A DNA stretch of 64,000 nt from Streptomyces calvus (GTDB taxonomy: Bacteria > Actinomycetota > Actinomycetes > Streptomycetales > Streptomycetaceae): assembly GCF_006782915.1 (NCBI RefSeq), contig NZ_VCNP01000056.1:1037277-1101276 (forward strand), in the 5' to 3' direction. The notes under the pieces are model-generated. The model saw only the letters and a program-made list of their open reading frames with translations, was not told the DNA's origin and searched no databases. Positions 16,356 through 24,975 of this stretch are shown here, one piece after another. A program made the translations under genes and the position numbers. Position 1 is the stretch's first letter. Each line of letters begins with the position of its first letter.

Positions 16356-17203
16356 GTTTCGGTGACGCGGAGGGCGAATGCCGCGTCGCACGGGTGGGCG
16401 GTGCCCGTGGCGGCCGCGGTGAGGAGCGCGTCCAGGGCCCGGGTGAGGGCCGGGACCGGCCCGTCGGTGGCCTCCGGGAGGTGCGTGACCCCGGACTCGC
16501 CGCGGAGTTCGACCGCGGCGCCCGCCGCGGCCGGCGGAGCGGTCAGGCTCAGGGTGAGGCTGCTCGACGCGCCGCTCGCGTGGTCGAGGACGAGATACAC
16601 GGTGTCCCCGGGACCGTACGCGGCCGCCGTCACCCGCCGGGGGTCGCCGAGCACCGGCAGCAGCACGGACAGGGCGTGCGGGCCGACGTCCCACAGCGCG
16701 CCCTTCTCCCGCCGCCACGCAGAGGCGGCGAAAGGGCTGTCCCCGGCGGTGAACACCGCCCCGAGCCACTGCGCCCGCCCGGTGAACCAGCCGCCCACCC
16801 GGGCCTGTTCGGTGATCCACTCCTGCGGGCCGGGCTGGAAGCGGGTGGTGAAGAACACCACCGACGCGACCCGGGCCTCGGCCGCCGCCTCGACCACCGC
16901 CCGCCCTTGCGCGACCGTCGGCGCGAGCGGCTTGTCGAGCAGCAGATGACAGCCGGCCCGGGCCGCCCGCACCGCCGACTCGGCCTGTACCGCGGGCGGC
17001 AGCGCGACGGCGACGGCGTCCACGTCGGCGTACAGGGCGTCCACGTCGTCGTAGGCCCGGACGCCATGGAGGGCCGCCAGTTCCCGGGCGGCCTCGGGCC
17101 GGCGGCCCCACACGCCGGTGAACTCGACGTCCGGGTGACCGTCGAGCGCGGGCGCGTGCGCCATCCGCGCCCACGGTCCGGTGCCGAGCAGTCCGATCCG
17201 CAT
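16313..17203 (-). CDS. Gfo/Idh/MocA family oxidoreductase
   Basis: A 296-aa NAD(P)-dependent dehydrogenase. The N-terminal Rossmann motif GLLGTGPWA (residues 4-12) and LLLDKPLA (equivalent to the family's EKP motif with its catalytic lysine) are visible, followed by the alpha/beta C-terminal domain with WDVGPHALSVLL. Members oxidise sugars, inositols or sugar acids. A ribosome-binding site (GAGAGG) precedes ATG 17203. It is divergent from a LacI regulator across 188 bases with a clear dyad, so sugar-induced expression is likely. Its last codons lie in a 43-nt tandem repeat. Confidence 0.9.
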   Translation of the reverse strand: MRIGLLGTGPWARMAHAPALDGHPDVEFTGVWGRRPEAARELAALHGVRAYDDVDALYADVDAVAVALPPAVQAESAVRAARAGCHLLLDKPLAPTVAQGRAVVEAAAEARVASVVFFTTRFQPGPQEWITEQARVGGWFTGRAQWLGAVFTAGDSPFAASAWRREKGALWDVGPHALSVLLPVLGDPRRVTAAAYGPGDTVYLVLDHASGASSSLTLSLTAPPAAAGAAVELRGESGVTHLPEATDGPVPALTRALDALLTAAATGTAHPCDAAFALRVTETLATAEALLRDGTP

Positions 17204-17273
17204 GCCGCCGCCTCTCCGGGGCCGGCGTCCGCCGCCGGACCGTCTGTGTTCGTCGCGGGTCCCTGGCGCGCGC

Positions 17274-17296
17274 TACTGACGCGCTCCAGGTCAGTA
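17274..17296. promoter_or_regulatory. Dyad operator between the dehydrogenase and lacI genes
   Basis: TACTGAC (17274-17280) and GTCAGTA (17290-17296) form a perfect inverted repeat with a nine-base centre. It sits in the divergent promoter, 71 bases from one start and about 96 from the other. It is the likely site of the adjacent LacI regulator (inference). Confidence 0.5.
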
Positions 17297-17391
17297 CGAT
17301 GATCCCGGACGAAATGTCGTGTCAACAGCCGCTCGCCGGACACCGCGGGAGCCCGCGGGGGCGGGCGGACGCCGGAGGGTGTGGTTCACGA

Positions 17392-18441
17392 GTGGACGGA
17401 TCGGGCAGGTCGCGGCCCACGATGGCGGACGTCGCCGCGAAGGCGGGGGTGTCCCGCGCGCTGGTCTCGATCGTCTTCCGCAACCAGCCGGGAGCGGGCC
17501 GCGAGACCCGCGAGCGGGTGCTGCGCGTGGCCGACGAGATCGGCTACCGCCCCGACAGCGCCGCCCGGCTGCTGGCCCGCGGGCGCAGCCGCACGCTCGG
17601 CGTGATGTTCACCGTGCACCAGACCTTCCACATGGACCTGATCGAGGGCATCTACCCGGAGGCCGAGCGGCTCGGCTACGACGTCCTGCTCTCGGCGGCC
17701 GCGCGGGGCCGCAGCGAGTCCCAGGCGGCCGAGGCGCTGCTCGGGCACCGCTGTGAGGCGCTCATCCTGCTCGGGGCCGACGCCGATCAGGAGTGTCTCG
17801 AACAGCTGGGGCGGCGCCTGGTCACCGTCTCGGTCAGCCGTCGCGTCCCCAACGCCCCGGTCGATTTCGTGCACACCGCGGAGGGCAAGGGCGTACGCCA
17901 GGCGATGGACCACCTGGTGGGGCTGGGGCACCGCAGGATCGTGCACATCGACGGCGGGCGCGGCCCCGGCTCCGCCGAGCGGCGGCGCGCGTACCGGGCC
18001 GCGATGCGCCGCCACGGCCTGGAGGCCGAACTGAGGGTGATCCCGGGCGAGCACACCGAGCGGTCCGGCATCGAGACCGGCCGGATGCTGCTGGCGGAGC
18101 GCGACCGGGGGGTACCGCTGCCGACCGCCGTCCTCGCGGGCAACGACCGGTGCGCGATGGGCCTGTTGATGGTCATGACGCGGGCAGGCGTTGACGTCCC
18201 GGGCGACCTGTCCGTGGTCGGCTACGACGACAGTCATCTGTCCCATCTGATGCCGATCGGCCTGACCACGGTCCGCCAGGACGCCGCCCTGATGGCCGAG
18301 CACGCGGTGCGGTTCGCCGTGGAGCGGCTGCGGGACGAGGAACTCGGCCCGCGCGAGGCGGTGCTGGACCCGAAACTGGTGGTGCGGGGCACGAGCGGTC
18401 CGCCCCGCGACGGGGACGGGCTCAGCCCTCTGGCCGGCTGA
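17392..18441 (+). CDS. LacI family transcriptional regulator
   Basis: A 349-aa repressor. The N-terminal LacI helix-turn-helix (MADVAAKAGVSRALVSIVF, about residues 11-30) and hinge helix (AARLLARGRSRTLGVMF) are followed by a periplasmic-binding-protein-like sensor domain (about 70-335). The start is uncertain: GTG 17392 is adopted, with GGAGGG 12 bases upstream; ATG 17422 lacks a ribosome-binding site. Divergence from a Gfo/Idh/MocA dehydrogenase suggests control of that gene by a sugar or sugar acid. The 3' end overlaps the convergent VOC gene by 20 bases. Confidence 0.9.
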   Translation: MDGSGRSRPTMADVAAKAGVSRALVSIVFRNQPGAGRETRERVLRVADEIGYRPDSAARLLARGRSRTLGVMFTVHQTFHMDLIEGIYPEAERLGYDVLLSAAARGRSESQAAEALLGHRCEALILLGADADQECLEQLGRRLVTVSVSRRVPNAPVDFVHTAEGKGVRQAMDHLVGLGHRRIVHIDGGRGPGSAERRRAYRAAMRRHGLEAELRVIPGEHTERSGIETGRMLLAERDRGVPLPTAVLAGNDRCAMGLLMVMTRAGVDVPGDLSVVGYDDSHLSHLMPIGLTTVRQDAALMAEHAVRFAVERLRDEELGPREAVLDPKLVVRGTSGPPRDGDGLSPLAG

Positions 18442-18835
18442 TGTCGACCATCCACGGGATGCCGAAGCGGTCCGTGCACATCCCGAAGACGTCTCCCCAC
18501 ATCTGCTTCTCCAGCGGCACGGACACCGAGCCGCCGCTGGAGAGTTTCTCCCAGTAGCCGCGCAGCGTGGACTCGTCCTCGCCGCTGACGCTCACGGCGA
18601 AGGTGTTGCCGGGACTGTGCTCCATGCCCGGCGGCATGTCGGCGCCCATGAGGGTGAAGCCCTCGGTGGTCCTGAGCATGCCGTGCATGATCTTGTCGGC
18701 GTTCTCGGCGCCGGGCTGCCCGAAGTCGCCGTAGGTGTTGAGGCGCAGCTCGCCGCCGAAGACGTCCTTGTAGAACTCCATCGCCTGCCGTGCGTCCCCG
18801 TCGAAGCTGAGATACGGGTTGAGGACCGAGGCCAT
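18422..18835 (-). CDS. VOC family (PhnB/DUF1338-like glyoxalase-fold) protein
   Basis: A 137-aa single-domain vicinal-oxygen-chelate protein of the PhnB type. The N-terminal MASVLNPYLSFDGDARQAME and C-terminal FGIPWMVDISRP are characteristic. Such proteins are predicted metal-binding enzymes or resistance factors and are mostly uncharacterised. GGGAGG precedes ATG 18835. Its last 20 bases overlap the convergent lacI gene, so the two 3' ends are antisense to each other. Confidence 0.87.
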   Translation of the reverse strand: MASVLNPYLSFDGDARQAMEFYKDVFGGELRLNTYGDFGQPGAENADKIMHGMLRTTEGFTLMGADMPPGMEHSPGNTFAVSVSGEDESTLRGYWEKLSSGGSVSVPLEKQMWGDVFGMCTDRFGIPWMVDISRPEG

Positions 18836-19057
18836 GAGAACCTCCCGAATGGGTGCAAAGTCGGCTCCGCGCAGCGTAACGCCGGGCACCGACCACCGCG
18901 CGGCGGCGCCCACGGGGCGACCGTCGGCCGGATTCAGCGCCCCGTCTGCTGAATGCGTTCGCTTTCTTCTATTGGATTTCCGGCCGCGCGCCGAGCAGGC
19001 TGGTACGCGCTTTCCCCGCAGCCCCGCGAAGCGACAGCCGGAAGAGGTCACGCGCCC

Positions 19058-19915
19058 ATGCACACCCGCCGTATCGGTGATGTCGAGGTCAGCGCCGTCG
19101 GACTGGGCGCCATGCCCATGTCCATCGAGGGCCGCCCCGACACGGCCCGTTCCCTGGCCACCCTGCACGCCGCGCTGGACGCCGGTGTCACGCTGATCGA
19201 CACCGCGGACGCTTACCACATGGGAGCCGACGAGGTCGGCCACAACGAGACGCTGGTCGCCAAGGCCCTCGCCTCCCACGAGCGGGGCGGCGACGTACTG
19301 GTCGCCACCAAGGGCGGCCATCTGCGGCCCGGCGACGGCAGCTGGACGCTGGACGGCAGCCCCGCGCACCTCAGGAGCGCCTGCGAGGCGTCCCTGCGCC
19401 GGCTCGGGGTGGAGGCCATCGGGCTCTACCAGTTCCACCGGCCCGACCCCCGGATCCCGTACGCGGAGTCCGTCGGCGCGCTGCGCGAGCTGCTGGACGA
19501 GGGGAAGATCCGCATGGCGGGCATCTCCAACGCCGACCCGGACCAGATCCGGCAGGCCGACGAGATCCTCGGCGGGCGCCTGGTCTCGGTGCAGAACCAG
19601 TTCTCCCCGGTCTTCCGCTCCAGCGAGCCGGAACTGCGCCTGTGCGACGAACTCGGCATCGCGTTCCTGCCGTGGGGCCCCTTCGGCGGCATCTCCCGGG
19701 CCGGTGAACTCGCCACCGCCCACGCCCCGTTCGGGCGCATCGCGCAGGCGCACGGGGTGAGCGCGCACCAGGTGTGCCTGGCGTGGATGCTCGCCAAGTC
19801 GCCGGTCGTCGTGCCGATCCCGGGAGCGAGCCGGCCGGAGTCCATCCGTGACTCGGTGCGCGCCGCCGACCTCGTGCTCACGCCCGAGGAGATCGCCGAG
19901 CTGGACGCCGCCTGA
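19058..19915 (+). CDS. Aldo/keto reductase
   Basis: A 285-aa (beta/alpha)8 NADPH-dependent reductase. The catalytic tetrad is visible: Asp in LIDTADAYH, Tyr four residues later, Lys in VATKGG and His in YQFHRPD. The C-terminal PIPGASRPESIRDS cofactor-binding motif is complete. The carbonyl substrate is unknown. GAAGAGG lies upstream of ATG 19058. The codons for the last residues (EEIAELDAA) are the founding copy of a 12-unit, 35-nt tandem repeat that runs on beyond the stop. It is divergent from the VOC gene; the 222-bp gap holds an AT-richer stretch around 18950-18985. Confidence 0.9.
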   Translation: MHTRRIGDVEVSAVGLGAMPMSIEGRPDTARSLATLHAALDAGVTLIDTADAYHMGADEVGHNETLVAKALASHERGGDVLVATKGGHLRPGDGSWTLDGSPAHLRSACEASLRRLGVEAIGLYQFHRPDPRIPYAESVGALRELLDEGKIRMAGISNADPDQIRQADEILGGRLVSVQNQFSPVFRSSEPELRLCDELGIAFLPWGPFGGISRAGELATAHAPFGRIAQAHGVSAHQVCLAWMLAKSPVVVPIPGASRPESIRDSVRAADLVLTPEEIAELDAA

Positions 19916-20300
19916 CGCGCGAGGAGGCCGCTGAGCCGGACGCCGTCCGGGACGCAAGGAGGCCGCTGAGCCGGATGCCGTCCGGGACGCGAGGAGATCG
20001 CCGAGCCGGACGCTGTCCGGGACGCGAGGAGGCCGCCGAGCTGGACGCCGCCTGAGCGCGAGGAGATCGCCGAGCTGGACGCCGCCTGACGCGCAAGGAG
20101 ATCGCCGAGCTGGACGCCGTCCGGGACGCGAGGAGATCGCCGAGCCAGACGCCGCCTGACGCGCGAGAAGATCGCCGAGCTGGACGCTGTCCGGGACGCG
20201 AGAAGATCGCCGAGCCGGGCGCCGTCCGACGCGCGCGGCGGGCTCGCGGGCCGGATGCCGCCTGAAGGCCGAGGGGGTTCCCGAGCCGGACGCCGTCCGG
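19886..20300. repeat. 35-nt tandem repeat, 12 degenerate copies
   Basis: Unit 1 (19886-19920) spans the last coding bases, stop and first non-coding bases of the aldo/keto reductase gene. Eleven further copies follow head-to-tail, all 35 nt except one of 34 nt. Several carry CCGGAC-GCC-GTCCGG, a perfect six-bp hairpin. Units 6 and 8 are closest to the genic copy, while units 11-12 are most diverged. Confidence 0.9.
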
Positions 20301-20319
20301 GGAGCTTGTGGCGTTGCGC

Positions 20320-20436
20320 GGCGTCCGGCGCCTGGGGATTCCCGGAGTCGCGCGGCGTCCGGCGCCTGGGGATTCCCGGAGTCGCGCGGCGTCCGGCGCC
20401 CGGGGATTCCCGGAGTCGCACGGCGTTCGGCGCCCG
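20320..20436. repeat. 34-nt tandem repeat, about 3.5 copies
   Basis: Units beginning GGCGTCCGGCGCC start at 20320, 20354, 20388 and 20422 (last partial, with substitutions). Each carries GATTCCCGGAGTC. It is a different unit from the 35-nt array that ends 20 bases before it. Together the two arrays fill most of the 718-base gap before the ABC gene. Confidence 0.85.
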
Positions 20437-20540
20437 CCCCGTCCCGCGCACGGGGCGCCGCACGGGACGCACGGTGCCCGTCTCAGGCGTTGGACGCCGC
20501 CGACGCGGCACCCCTGCGCCTGGTGTACTCCCGGCGCCGA

Positions 20541-20555
20541 TTGGAAAGCGCTTGC
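20541..20555. promoter_or_regulatory. LacI-type operator upstream of the ABC exporter
   Basis: TTGGAAAGCGCTTGC contains the CG-centred palindrome AAGCGCTT typical of LacI/GalR sites. It lies about 80 bases upstream of the exporter start. Confidence 0.5.
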
Positions 20556-20633
20556 TGGAATGGGTGCACGTCGAACAGAGCCACTGGGAGGCGAGCGCCC
20601 GCCGAACACGTACTCCCGGGAGGACCACCGCCG

Positions 20634-22403
20634 ATGGCGACGTCGCTGGAGAAACCGCTCGACCACCGCTACCGGGGCGAGCACCCGGTCCGCACCCTCG
20701 CCTATCTGTTCCGGGCGGACCGCGGACGGCTGGCCGGCGCCGTCGCCGTCTTCACGGTCAAACACAGCCCCGTCTGGCTGCTGCCGCTGATCACGGCGTC
20801 CATCATCGACACCGTCGTGCAGCACCAGCCCGTGTCCCGGCTGTGGACCAGTACCGGCGTCATCATGTTCATCCTGGTGGTCAACTACCCCCTGCACGTC
20901 TTCTACGTCCGGCTGCTGTACGGCAGCGTCCGCCGCATGGGCACCGCCCTGCGCTCCGCGCTGTGCACCCGGATGCAGCAGCTCTCCATCGGCTACCACT
21001 CCCGGGTCAGCGCCGGCGTGCTCCAGGCCAAGGTGGTCCGGGACGTCGAGACGGTGGAGCAGATGGTGCAGCAGACCGCCGAGTTGGGACTGGGCGCGCT
21101 CACCGTGCTCACCGGCGGCTTCGTCATCATCGCCGTCCGCACCCCCGAGTTCCTCCCCGTCTTCCTCGTCGTCGTGCCCGCCGCCGCCCTGCTCGTCGCC
21201 CGCCTGCGGGCACGGCTGCGTACCCACAACGAGCACTTCCGCCACGAGGTGGAGGCGCTGTCCTCCCGGGTCACCGAGATGACCCGGCTCATCCCCGTCA
21301 CCCGCGCCCACGGCCTGGAGGGCAAGGCGCTGCGCCGGATGAACGGCACCCTGAACCGGCTGCTCACCTCCGGTATGCGCCTCGACCTGGTCAACGGCCG
21401 GTTCGGCTCGCTGGCCTGGGTGGTGCTCAACGTGGTCGGCGTGCTGGTGCTGGCCGGCGCGGCCCTCATCTCGTACTACCAGGTCTGGGGCGTCACGCCC
21501 GGCGACGTCGTGATGCTCAGCGCCTTCCTGACCACGCTCACCAACTCGACCACCACGCTCGCGGGACTGGCCCCGGTCATCACCAAGGGGCTGGAGTCCG
21601 TCCGCTCGGTCGGCGAGGTCCTGCAGGCGCCCGAACTGGAGGACAACGAGGGCAAGTCGGAGGTCACCGCGGTGCGCGGCGCGATCACCTTCGAGGGCGT
21701 CGGCCACGCCTACGACAGCGACGGGCGGCCCGCCGTGCGGGACTTCACCCTCGATGTCGCGCCCGGCGAGACCATCGCGCTCGTGGGCGCCTCGGGCGCG
21801 GGCAAGTCCACGGTGCTCAACCTGGTCATCGGCTTCATCCGCCCGACCTCCGGCCGGCTGCTGCTCGACGGCGCCGACATGAACGGCCTCGACCTGCGCA
21901 CCTACCGGCGATTCCTGTCGGTGGTGCCCCAGGAGTCGATCCTGTTCGACGGGACCGTACGGGAGAACGTCGCGTACGGCATGGACGACGCCGACGAGGA
22001 GACGGTACGGGCCGCGTTGCGCGACGCCAACGCGCTGGAGTTCGTCGACCGGCTGCCGCAGGGCCTCGACACCCTGGTCGGCGAGCGCGGCGCACGGCTG
22101 TCCGGAGGGCAGCGCCAGCGTCTGGCCATCGCCCGTGCCCTGATCCGGGACCCCAAGGTGCTCGTCCTCGACGAGGCGACGTCGGCGCTGGACACCCGCT
22201 CCGAGGCGCTGGTGCAGGAGGCGCTCGCCCGGCTGCTGCGCGGGCGCACGACGTTCGTCGTCGCGCACCGGCTGTCCACCGTGCGCGGTGCCGACCGGAT
22301 CGTGGTGATGGCCGACGGCCGGATCCAGGAGATCGGCACCCACGAGGAACTGCTGCGCCGGGGCGGGGCGTACACGGCACTGCACAGCGGCCAGGCCGCC
22401 TGA
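20634..22403 (+). CDS. ABC transporter, fused permease/ATPase (exporter)
   Basis: A 589-aa half-transporter of the MsbA/multidrug exporter type. Six membrane spans (about residues 30-300) precede a nucleotide-binding domain with Walker A GASGAGKST, Q-loop VPQES, signature LSGGQRQRLA, Walker B VLVLDEATSALD and the H-loop histidine in VVAHRLSTV. It would work as a homodimer, since no partner half is nearby. ATG 20634 follows GGGAGG by ten bases. The upstream LacI-type operator is unusual for a drug exporter and may indicate export of a sugar-linked or lipid product (inference). Confidence 0.93.
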   Translation: MATSLEKPLDHRYRGEHPVRTLAYLFRADRGRLAGAVAVFTVKHSPVWLLPLITASIIDTVVQHQPVSRLWTSTGVIMFILVVNYPLHVFYVRLLYGSVRRMGTALRSALCTRMQQLSIGYHSRVSAGVLQAKVVRDVETVEQMVQQTAELGLGALTVLTGGFVIIAVRTPEFLPVFLVVVPAAALLVARLRARLRTHNEHFRHEVEALSSRVTEMTRLIPVTRAHGLEGKALRRMNGTLNRLLTSGMRLDLVNGRFGSLAWVVLNVVGVLVLAGAALISYYQVWGVTPGDVVMLSAFLTTLTNSTTTLAGLAPVITKGLESVRSVGEVLQAPELEDNEGKSEVTAVRGAITFEGVGHAYDSDGRPAVRDFTLDVAPGETIALVGASGAGKSTVLNLVIGFIRPTSGRLLLDGADMNGLDLRTYRRFLSVVPQESILFDGTVRENVAYGMDDADEETVRAALRDANALEFVDRLPQGLDTLVGERGARLSGGQRQRLAIARALIRDPKVLVLDEATSALDTRSEALVQEALARLLRGRTTFVVAHRLSTVRGADRIVVMADGRIQEIGTHEELLRRGGAYTALHSGQAA

Positions 22404-22651
22404 TCCGGGCGGCCGGGGGAGGGCAGCGGCGAACGCGGACACGGACGACCCGGCCGGTTGTTCCGAATCCGACGGGACGTTGTCGAACGCACCGGCCGTT
22501 CTCGGCCGGGAGAGCGTCTCATTTCGGACAGGTCGCAAGACAGCCGGTCAGGCTGCGAAGGTTTTCGGTCAATTGCGGTCAGCTGAGCACATGAGGTGAG
22601 TGCTTCCGCCGGATCCGGGCATACGCAGCGAAAACCAGAGAGGGGCCCCAC

Positions 22652-22900
22652 GTGCTCGGACCGGACCCGAAGGTCGTCAGACAGCTGCTGACGCGGTACG
22701 CCACGCTGCGCATCGCCCAGGCGGAACGGCACTCGCCCGCGGCGGCGCGGGAACTGCAGGACGTCAGCGACACGCTCTGCATGATGATGGGAACGCCCCG
22801 CGTCCACGACGCCATAGCGCGCGGCGACGCGCTGCTCGCCCGGACGCGGCCCGCGACCGACCGGGCGGACGGCGGGAGCGACCTGCCCCTGGCCGTCTGA
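22652..22900 (+). CDS. DUF5133 family small protein
   Basis: An 82-aa protein matching the short, Streptomyces-type DUF5133 pattern: MLGPDPKVVRQLLTRYATLR, then a helical LQDVSDTLCMMMGTP segment and a variable tail. Function is unknown. The GTG at 22652 has AGAGGGG six bases upstream. A 248-base gap upstream contains a comparatively AT-rich stretch (about 22555-22600) likely to hold its promoter. It is convergent with the AraC regulator, stops 30 bases apart. Confidence 0.75.
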   Translation: MLGPDPKVVRQLLTRYATLRIAQAERHSPAAARELQDVSDTLCMMMGTPRVHDAIARGDALLARTRPATDRADGGSDLPLAV

Positions 22901-22930
22901 GCGGGCGGGCCGCGGCCCCGCCGTCCGCGC

Positions 22931-23908
22931 TCACCGCTCCGAGCGGACCGCGGCGGCCGTGCGCCGCCCGTTGAACGTCGAGCGATAGGCGTACGGCGTG
23001 GTGCCCACGACCTTGCGGAACCGCTCGCGGAACGCCGTGGGTGAGCCGAAGCCGGACTGCTGGGCGATCCGTTCGACCGTGTAGTCGCTGTTCTCCAGCA
23101 GGTACTGGGCCCGTCGCACCCGCGCCCGCAGCAGCCACTGCAACGGCGTGGTGCCCGTCTGCTCGCGGAAGCGGCGGCTGAAGGTGCGCTCGCTCATCCC
23201 GGCGCGCGCCGCCATCGCCGCGAGCGTGACCTCGTGCGCCAGGTTGTCCTCGATCCAGTCCAGCAGCGGCTCCAGGTCCGAGCCGCGGGGCACGGGCGGG
23301 TGCTCGTGCACGATGAACTGCGCCTGCCCGCCCTCCCGTTCCAGCGGCATGACCGACATCCGGGCGGCGTTCGCGGCCACCGCCGAGCCCAGGTCCCGGC
23401 GGATCATGTGCAGACACATGTCCAGCGCGGCCGCGGCCCCGGCCGAGGTGAGGATCTGACCGTTGTCGACGTAGAGCACGTCCGGCTGCACATCGACGCG
23501 CGGGAAGGCACGGGCCAGGTCGGCGGCGGCCACCCAGTGCGTGGTGGCGCGCAGCCCGTCCAGCAGCCCCGCCTCCGCCAGCACGAACGCGCCGACGCAC
23601 ACGGAGGCGATCCGGGTGCCCGCCCCGGCCGCCCGGCGCAGCGCCGCCAGCACGGCGGCCGAGGGCGGCGGGGCGCCCTCGGCGCGGCCCGGGACGATGA
23701 CCGTGTCCGCGTCCGCCAGCGCCTCCAGTCCGCGGTCGACGCGCAGGGTGAACCCGCCGTCCGCGAGGACCTCCGGCCGTTCGGCGCACAGCCGCACCCG
23801 GTAGGGGTGCCGGCCGTCGGGCAGCCGCGTCCAGTCGAAGACCTGCAGGGGCGCCGCCATGTCGAACGGCACCACGCCGTCGAGAACCAGAATCGCCACG
23901 GAGTGCAT
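22931..23908 (-). CDS. GlxA-like AraC family transcriptional regulator
   Basis: A 325-aa protein with an N-terminal DJ-1/PfpI-like domain (about residues 1-170, including ASVCVGAFVLAEAG) and a C-terminal double AraC helix-turn-helix (about 220-315, GMSERTFSRRFREQTG and SGFGSPTAFRERFRKV). The family activates or represses adjacent genes; the PfpI domain is usually non-catalytic. ATG 23908 is preferred because the conserved strand VAILVLDG follows at once, although its ribosome-binding site is weak. It is divergent from a DUF2269-like membrane gene, its most likely target. Confidence 0.92.
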   Translation of the reverse strand: MHSVAILVLDGVVPFDMAAPLQVFDWTRLPDGRHPYRVRLCAERPEVLADGGFTLRVDRGLEALADADTVIVPGRAEGAPPPSAAVLAALRRAAGAGTRIASVCVGAFVLAEAGLLDGLRATTHWVAAADLARAFPRVDVQPDVLYVDNGQILTSAGAAAALDMCLHMIRRDLGSAVAANAARMSVMPLEREGGQAQFIVHEHPPVPRGSDLEPLLDWIEDNLAHEVTLAAMAARAGMSERTFSRRFREQTGTTPLQWLLRARVRRAQYLLENSDYTVERIAQQSGFGSPTAFRERFRKVVGTTPYAYRSTFNGRRTAAAVRSER

Positions 23909-24096
23909 GACCGCCACGATAGGCGGGTTCCCGCCATGTGCCGGCACCGGGGCAGCGGCCGGGCGGGACGCCGTACACGCCGGTGAAGGACCTGGCGGGA
24001 ATCCGTGGGAACCTGTCGTTTCAGCCCCTGGGGACGGGGCCGCCCGGACCCTAACGTGAGCCCGGCACCGCTGATCACACGATGGAAAGAGTCCCG

Positions 24097-24570
24097 GTGA
24101 CCAAGCTCCTGCTGTCCCTCCACGTCCTGGCCGCCATCATCGCCGTCGGCCCCGTCACCGTCGCGGCGAGCATGTTCCCGCCGGCCGCGCGCCGCGCCGC
24201 CCCGGCCGAAGGCGACGCAACCGCCGCGACGGCGCTGAGCACCGTCGCGCTGCTCCACCGCATCTGCCGGGTCTACGCCCGCGTCGGCGTCGCCGTACCG
24301 GTCCTCGGCCTCGCCACGGCCCTCGCCATGGGCGTCCTCGGCGACGGCTGGCTCGTCACCTCCATCGCTCTGACCGCGGCCGCCGCCGGCGTCCTCCTCG
24401 CCTTCGTCCTGCCCCGTCAGGACGAACTCGTCGGACAACTGGCCGAGCAGCGGCCCGTCGACCGGCGGAGCACCGTCCAACTCGCCATGTCCACGGGAGT
24501 GTTCAACCTGCTGTGGGCGACCGTCACCGTCCTGATGATCGTCCGGCCCGGCTCGACGACGGGAGCCTGA
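24097..24570 (+). CDS. DUF2269-like integral membrane protein
   Basis: A 157-aa protein with about four hydrophobic segments. The N-terminal LLLSLHVLAAIIAVGPVTVA pattern, with a His in the first span, matches the DUF2269/COG5528 group of small membrane proteins of unknown role. The GTG at 24097 is chosen because GGAAAG lies close upstream; the ATG at 24082 has none. It is transcribed away from the AraC regulator and probably controlled by it. Confidence 0.72.
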   Translation: MTKLLLSLHVLAAIIAVGPVTVAASMFPPAARRAAPAEGDATAATALSTVALLHRICRVYARVGVAVPVLGLATALAMGVLGDGWLVTSIALTAAAAGVLLAFVLPRQDELVGQLAEQRPVDRRSTVQLAMSTGVFNLLWATVTVLMIVRPGSTTGA

Positions 24571-24732
24571 CCACCCGCTCCCGACCCCTGTCGCCGCCGT
24601 GCGCGACGGATCCGCCGTGACCGTTCCGCGTCACGTCGTCCCGGAGAACTCCCACCTCACGGCGGACGGGCGCCTAGACTCGGCAGTTGCGTCCCCGCAC
24701 CGGGGCCGTCGAGCAGAAAGGCACGTTGTCGG

Positions 24733-24948
24733 GTGTTCCAGGATTCCCCCATCTACGACCGACTCATCGCGGAGTGCGGCGACGTGCCCGCACAGGTGCG
24801 CCGCGAGGCCGAACGCGTCAGCAGGGAACTGGAGCTGGCCATGCGGCCTCTGCAGTCCCCCGGCTACGCCCCCGGCCTCGACCGGCCGCAGTCCCCGGGC
24901 AACGGCTGGCAGCGCGCCGCCATGCTGCCCGGCCCGCGGACCCACTGA
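24733..24948 (+). CDS. Small conserved hypothetical protein
   Basis: A 71-aa soluble protein; its N-terminal half (SPIYDRLIAECGDVPAQVRR) looks helical and conserved-like, and the C-terminal part is Pro/Gly-rich. No domain is recognised. The GTG at 24733 has only a loose purine-rich region upstream, so the start is uncertain. It ends 27 bases from the convergent graspetide synthetase gene. Confidence 0.55.
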   Translation: MFQDSPIYDRLIAECGDVPAQVRREAERVSRELELAMRPLQSPGYAPGLDRPQSPGNGWQRAAMLPGPRTH

Positions 24949-24975
24949 CCCACCGACCCCTTCGGTGACGGACGC

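Noticed and set aside
19886..20436. CRISPR array
   Set aside because: The units are contiguous with no unique spacers, and there are no cas genes in the window.
19878..22538. 886-codon minus-strand frame over the ABC exporter and tandem arrays
   Set aside because: It is antisense to a clear ABC transporter; its repetitive C-terminal part only reflects the 35- and 34-nt repeats.
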